Of a DNA stretch of 64,000 nt, positions 63,301-64,000 are shown piece after piece. The translations under genes and the position numbers were made by a program. The stretch is from Diprion similis. Lineage: Eukaryota; Arthropoda; Insecta; Hymenoptera; Diprionidae. Positions within the stretch are counted from its first letter, which is position 1, and the number at the start of each line of letters is the position of its first letter. The notes under the pieces are model-generated. The model ran no database searches. It saw only the letters and a list, made by a program, of their open reading frames with translations, and was not told where the DNA came from. The stretch covers positions 7,351,425 to 7,415,424 of the forward strand of contig NC_060108.1 of assembly GCF_021155765.1 (NCBI RefSeq), given 5' to 3'.

Positions 63301-64000
63301 CGTTGCGAGGCTAGAGGAATTTTGTCTCAGTTACAACAATTGGAAACTGCGTCCTTGGTCGCTCTGTGGACTGCGATTTTGAAGAGATTCAACAGCGTGA
63401 GTAGAAAACTTCAGGAAGAACGTATAGATCTAACAACCGTTCTGCAATTGTTTTCATCACTCGCTGAATTCTTACAAGACTTGAGAAGTTGTCCTGATCA
63501 TTTCACATATTACGAAAATAAGGGAAAATCGTTATGTGGATTGCAAAACTACGCATACGATTCGCGTCGCAGAAAAACCAGAAAACTTCAAGTCGACGAA
63601 ACCAGAGAAGGTGATATGCAGCCGGACAACGGTCGAGAACATTTCAGAATCAATGTATTCAATACGATCATTGATACTTTGAGCGCAGAATTACAGCGCC
63701 GAAGTCAAGCTTACCGTCAGCTGCAACAAAAATTCAACTTTCTGGATCACCTCTTGACGTTGGATTCGAATGAAATTGCAACTGGTGCTAAGGATCTCGT
63801 ATCCAAATATCCTGAAGACTTGGAAGAAAGTTTACGCGAAGAATGCATTCACCTCAGCAGCCTCTTGAAAACCATATTGCGTGACGACAATCAGAACTCG
63901 ATTACGGCACTGCAGGTGTGTAAAATTTTACGAAAGAATGGGTTACGCGAGATGTATCCGAACGTAGATATAGCATTGCGAATTTTCCTCAGCATGCCTG
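60385..64000 (+). mobile_element. hAT-family transposon (ZMYM1/DUF4371-like), 5' part, continues past the window
   Basis: The candidate left terminus is CAACGCCGGATTTCGGCCTA followed by GC-rich palindromic sequence (CCGGGCCTAGG), similar in style to the ends of this hAT group. The transposase gene follows at 60987. The right end is outside the window, so neither inverted repeat nor 8-bp duplication can be confirmed. Confidence 0.6.
60987..64000 (+). pseudogene. hAT transposase, ZMYM1/DUF4371 type, degraded, runs off the window
   Basis: A first exon at about 60987-61138 (MSDRQKLSGYQSKKKKLLKE) has the basic SGxxxRKxKKE-type start of this family. After an intron ending in GACAG near 61821, the body includes a TTF-type zinc region (AVFCTPCYLFG ... 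HENSLYHR), DUF4371-like RGLPFRGNIEQIGNPHNGNF and the catalytic region YFEISVDSTADIAHVDQLTL, then SYDNASNMSG and CAGHSLNLVG. Stops occur at about 61929 (TAA), 62151-62153 (TGA) and 62910-62912 (TAA), and a T(9) run near 63085 shifts the frame. From there to the window's edge the frame is open (HRWEILLSHVNRVLKKLSAT, then TRWSARYDA). The C-terminal dimerisation domain is outside. Confidence 0.82.

Overview
The window looks like an arthropod, most likely insect, nuclear genome. Genes are interrupted by GT-AG introns. The dominant repeats are R1-clade-like non-LTR retrotransposons with CCHC-type ORF1 proteins, alongside a Penelope-like element, Ty3/gypsy, PIF/Harbinger, ISL2EU-type, hAT and Polinton/Maverick elements. 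Several Polinton genes carry a TATA box about 30 bases before a TCAGT-type initiator, a promoter layout common in arthropods. I recognise no single-copy host gene, tRNA or rRNA. Almost everything that can be read is mobile DNA, so the species cannot be named.

Layout. 1-1680: two oppositely oriented Penelope-like fragments. 1685-13035: three R1-clade LINE copies (A, B, C) stacked head to tail on the minus strand. 13036-17090: AT-rich DNA dominated by a palindrome with about 1.1 kb arms. 17090-19503: decayed Harbinger transposase gene whose intron holds a 28-bp phased repeat array split by a 145-bp palindromic MITE. 19505-20430: RT fragment of another LINE. 20438-27594: LINE copy D, split by a 2012-bp solo-LTR-like insertion flanked by ATGC. 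27595-37307: minus-strand Ty3/gypsy element (3' LTR, polypurine tract, pol, protease, gag), itself carrying a complete 4198-bp Harbinger element (29484-33681, flanked by TAC). 37308-56615: a Polinton with terminal inverted repeats of about 860 bp. 50681-55219: an ISL2EU-type element (THAP/DDE transposase plus YqaJ-like nuclease) inside a Polinton gene. 56616-60384: Polinton-end-like repeat, LINE fragment, foldback hAT-like MITE and unassigned DNA. 60385-64000: 5' part of a hAT element running off the window.

How it fits together. The insertions are nested four deep: LINE D, then gypsy, then Polinton (and separately Harbinger), then ISL2EU. The Polinton carries protein-primed DNA polymerase B, a chromodomain integrase, an A32/FtsK-type packaging ATPase, an adenain-type protease, a double jelly-roll type capsid candidate, a penton-like protein, a minor virion protein with a phospholipase-A2-like motif, and several small uncharacterised genes. 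Its virion genes are all open, while the polymerase has three nonsense codons and a frameshift and the integrase has one nonsense codon. Without the ISL2EU insertion it would be about 14.8 kb.

Limits: no alignments or searches were run. Element ends are precise only where a repeat or target-site duplication is quoted. LINE boundaries and LINE ORF limits are approximate.
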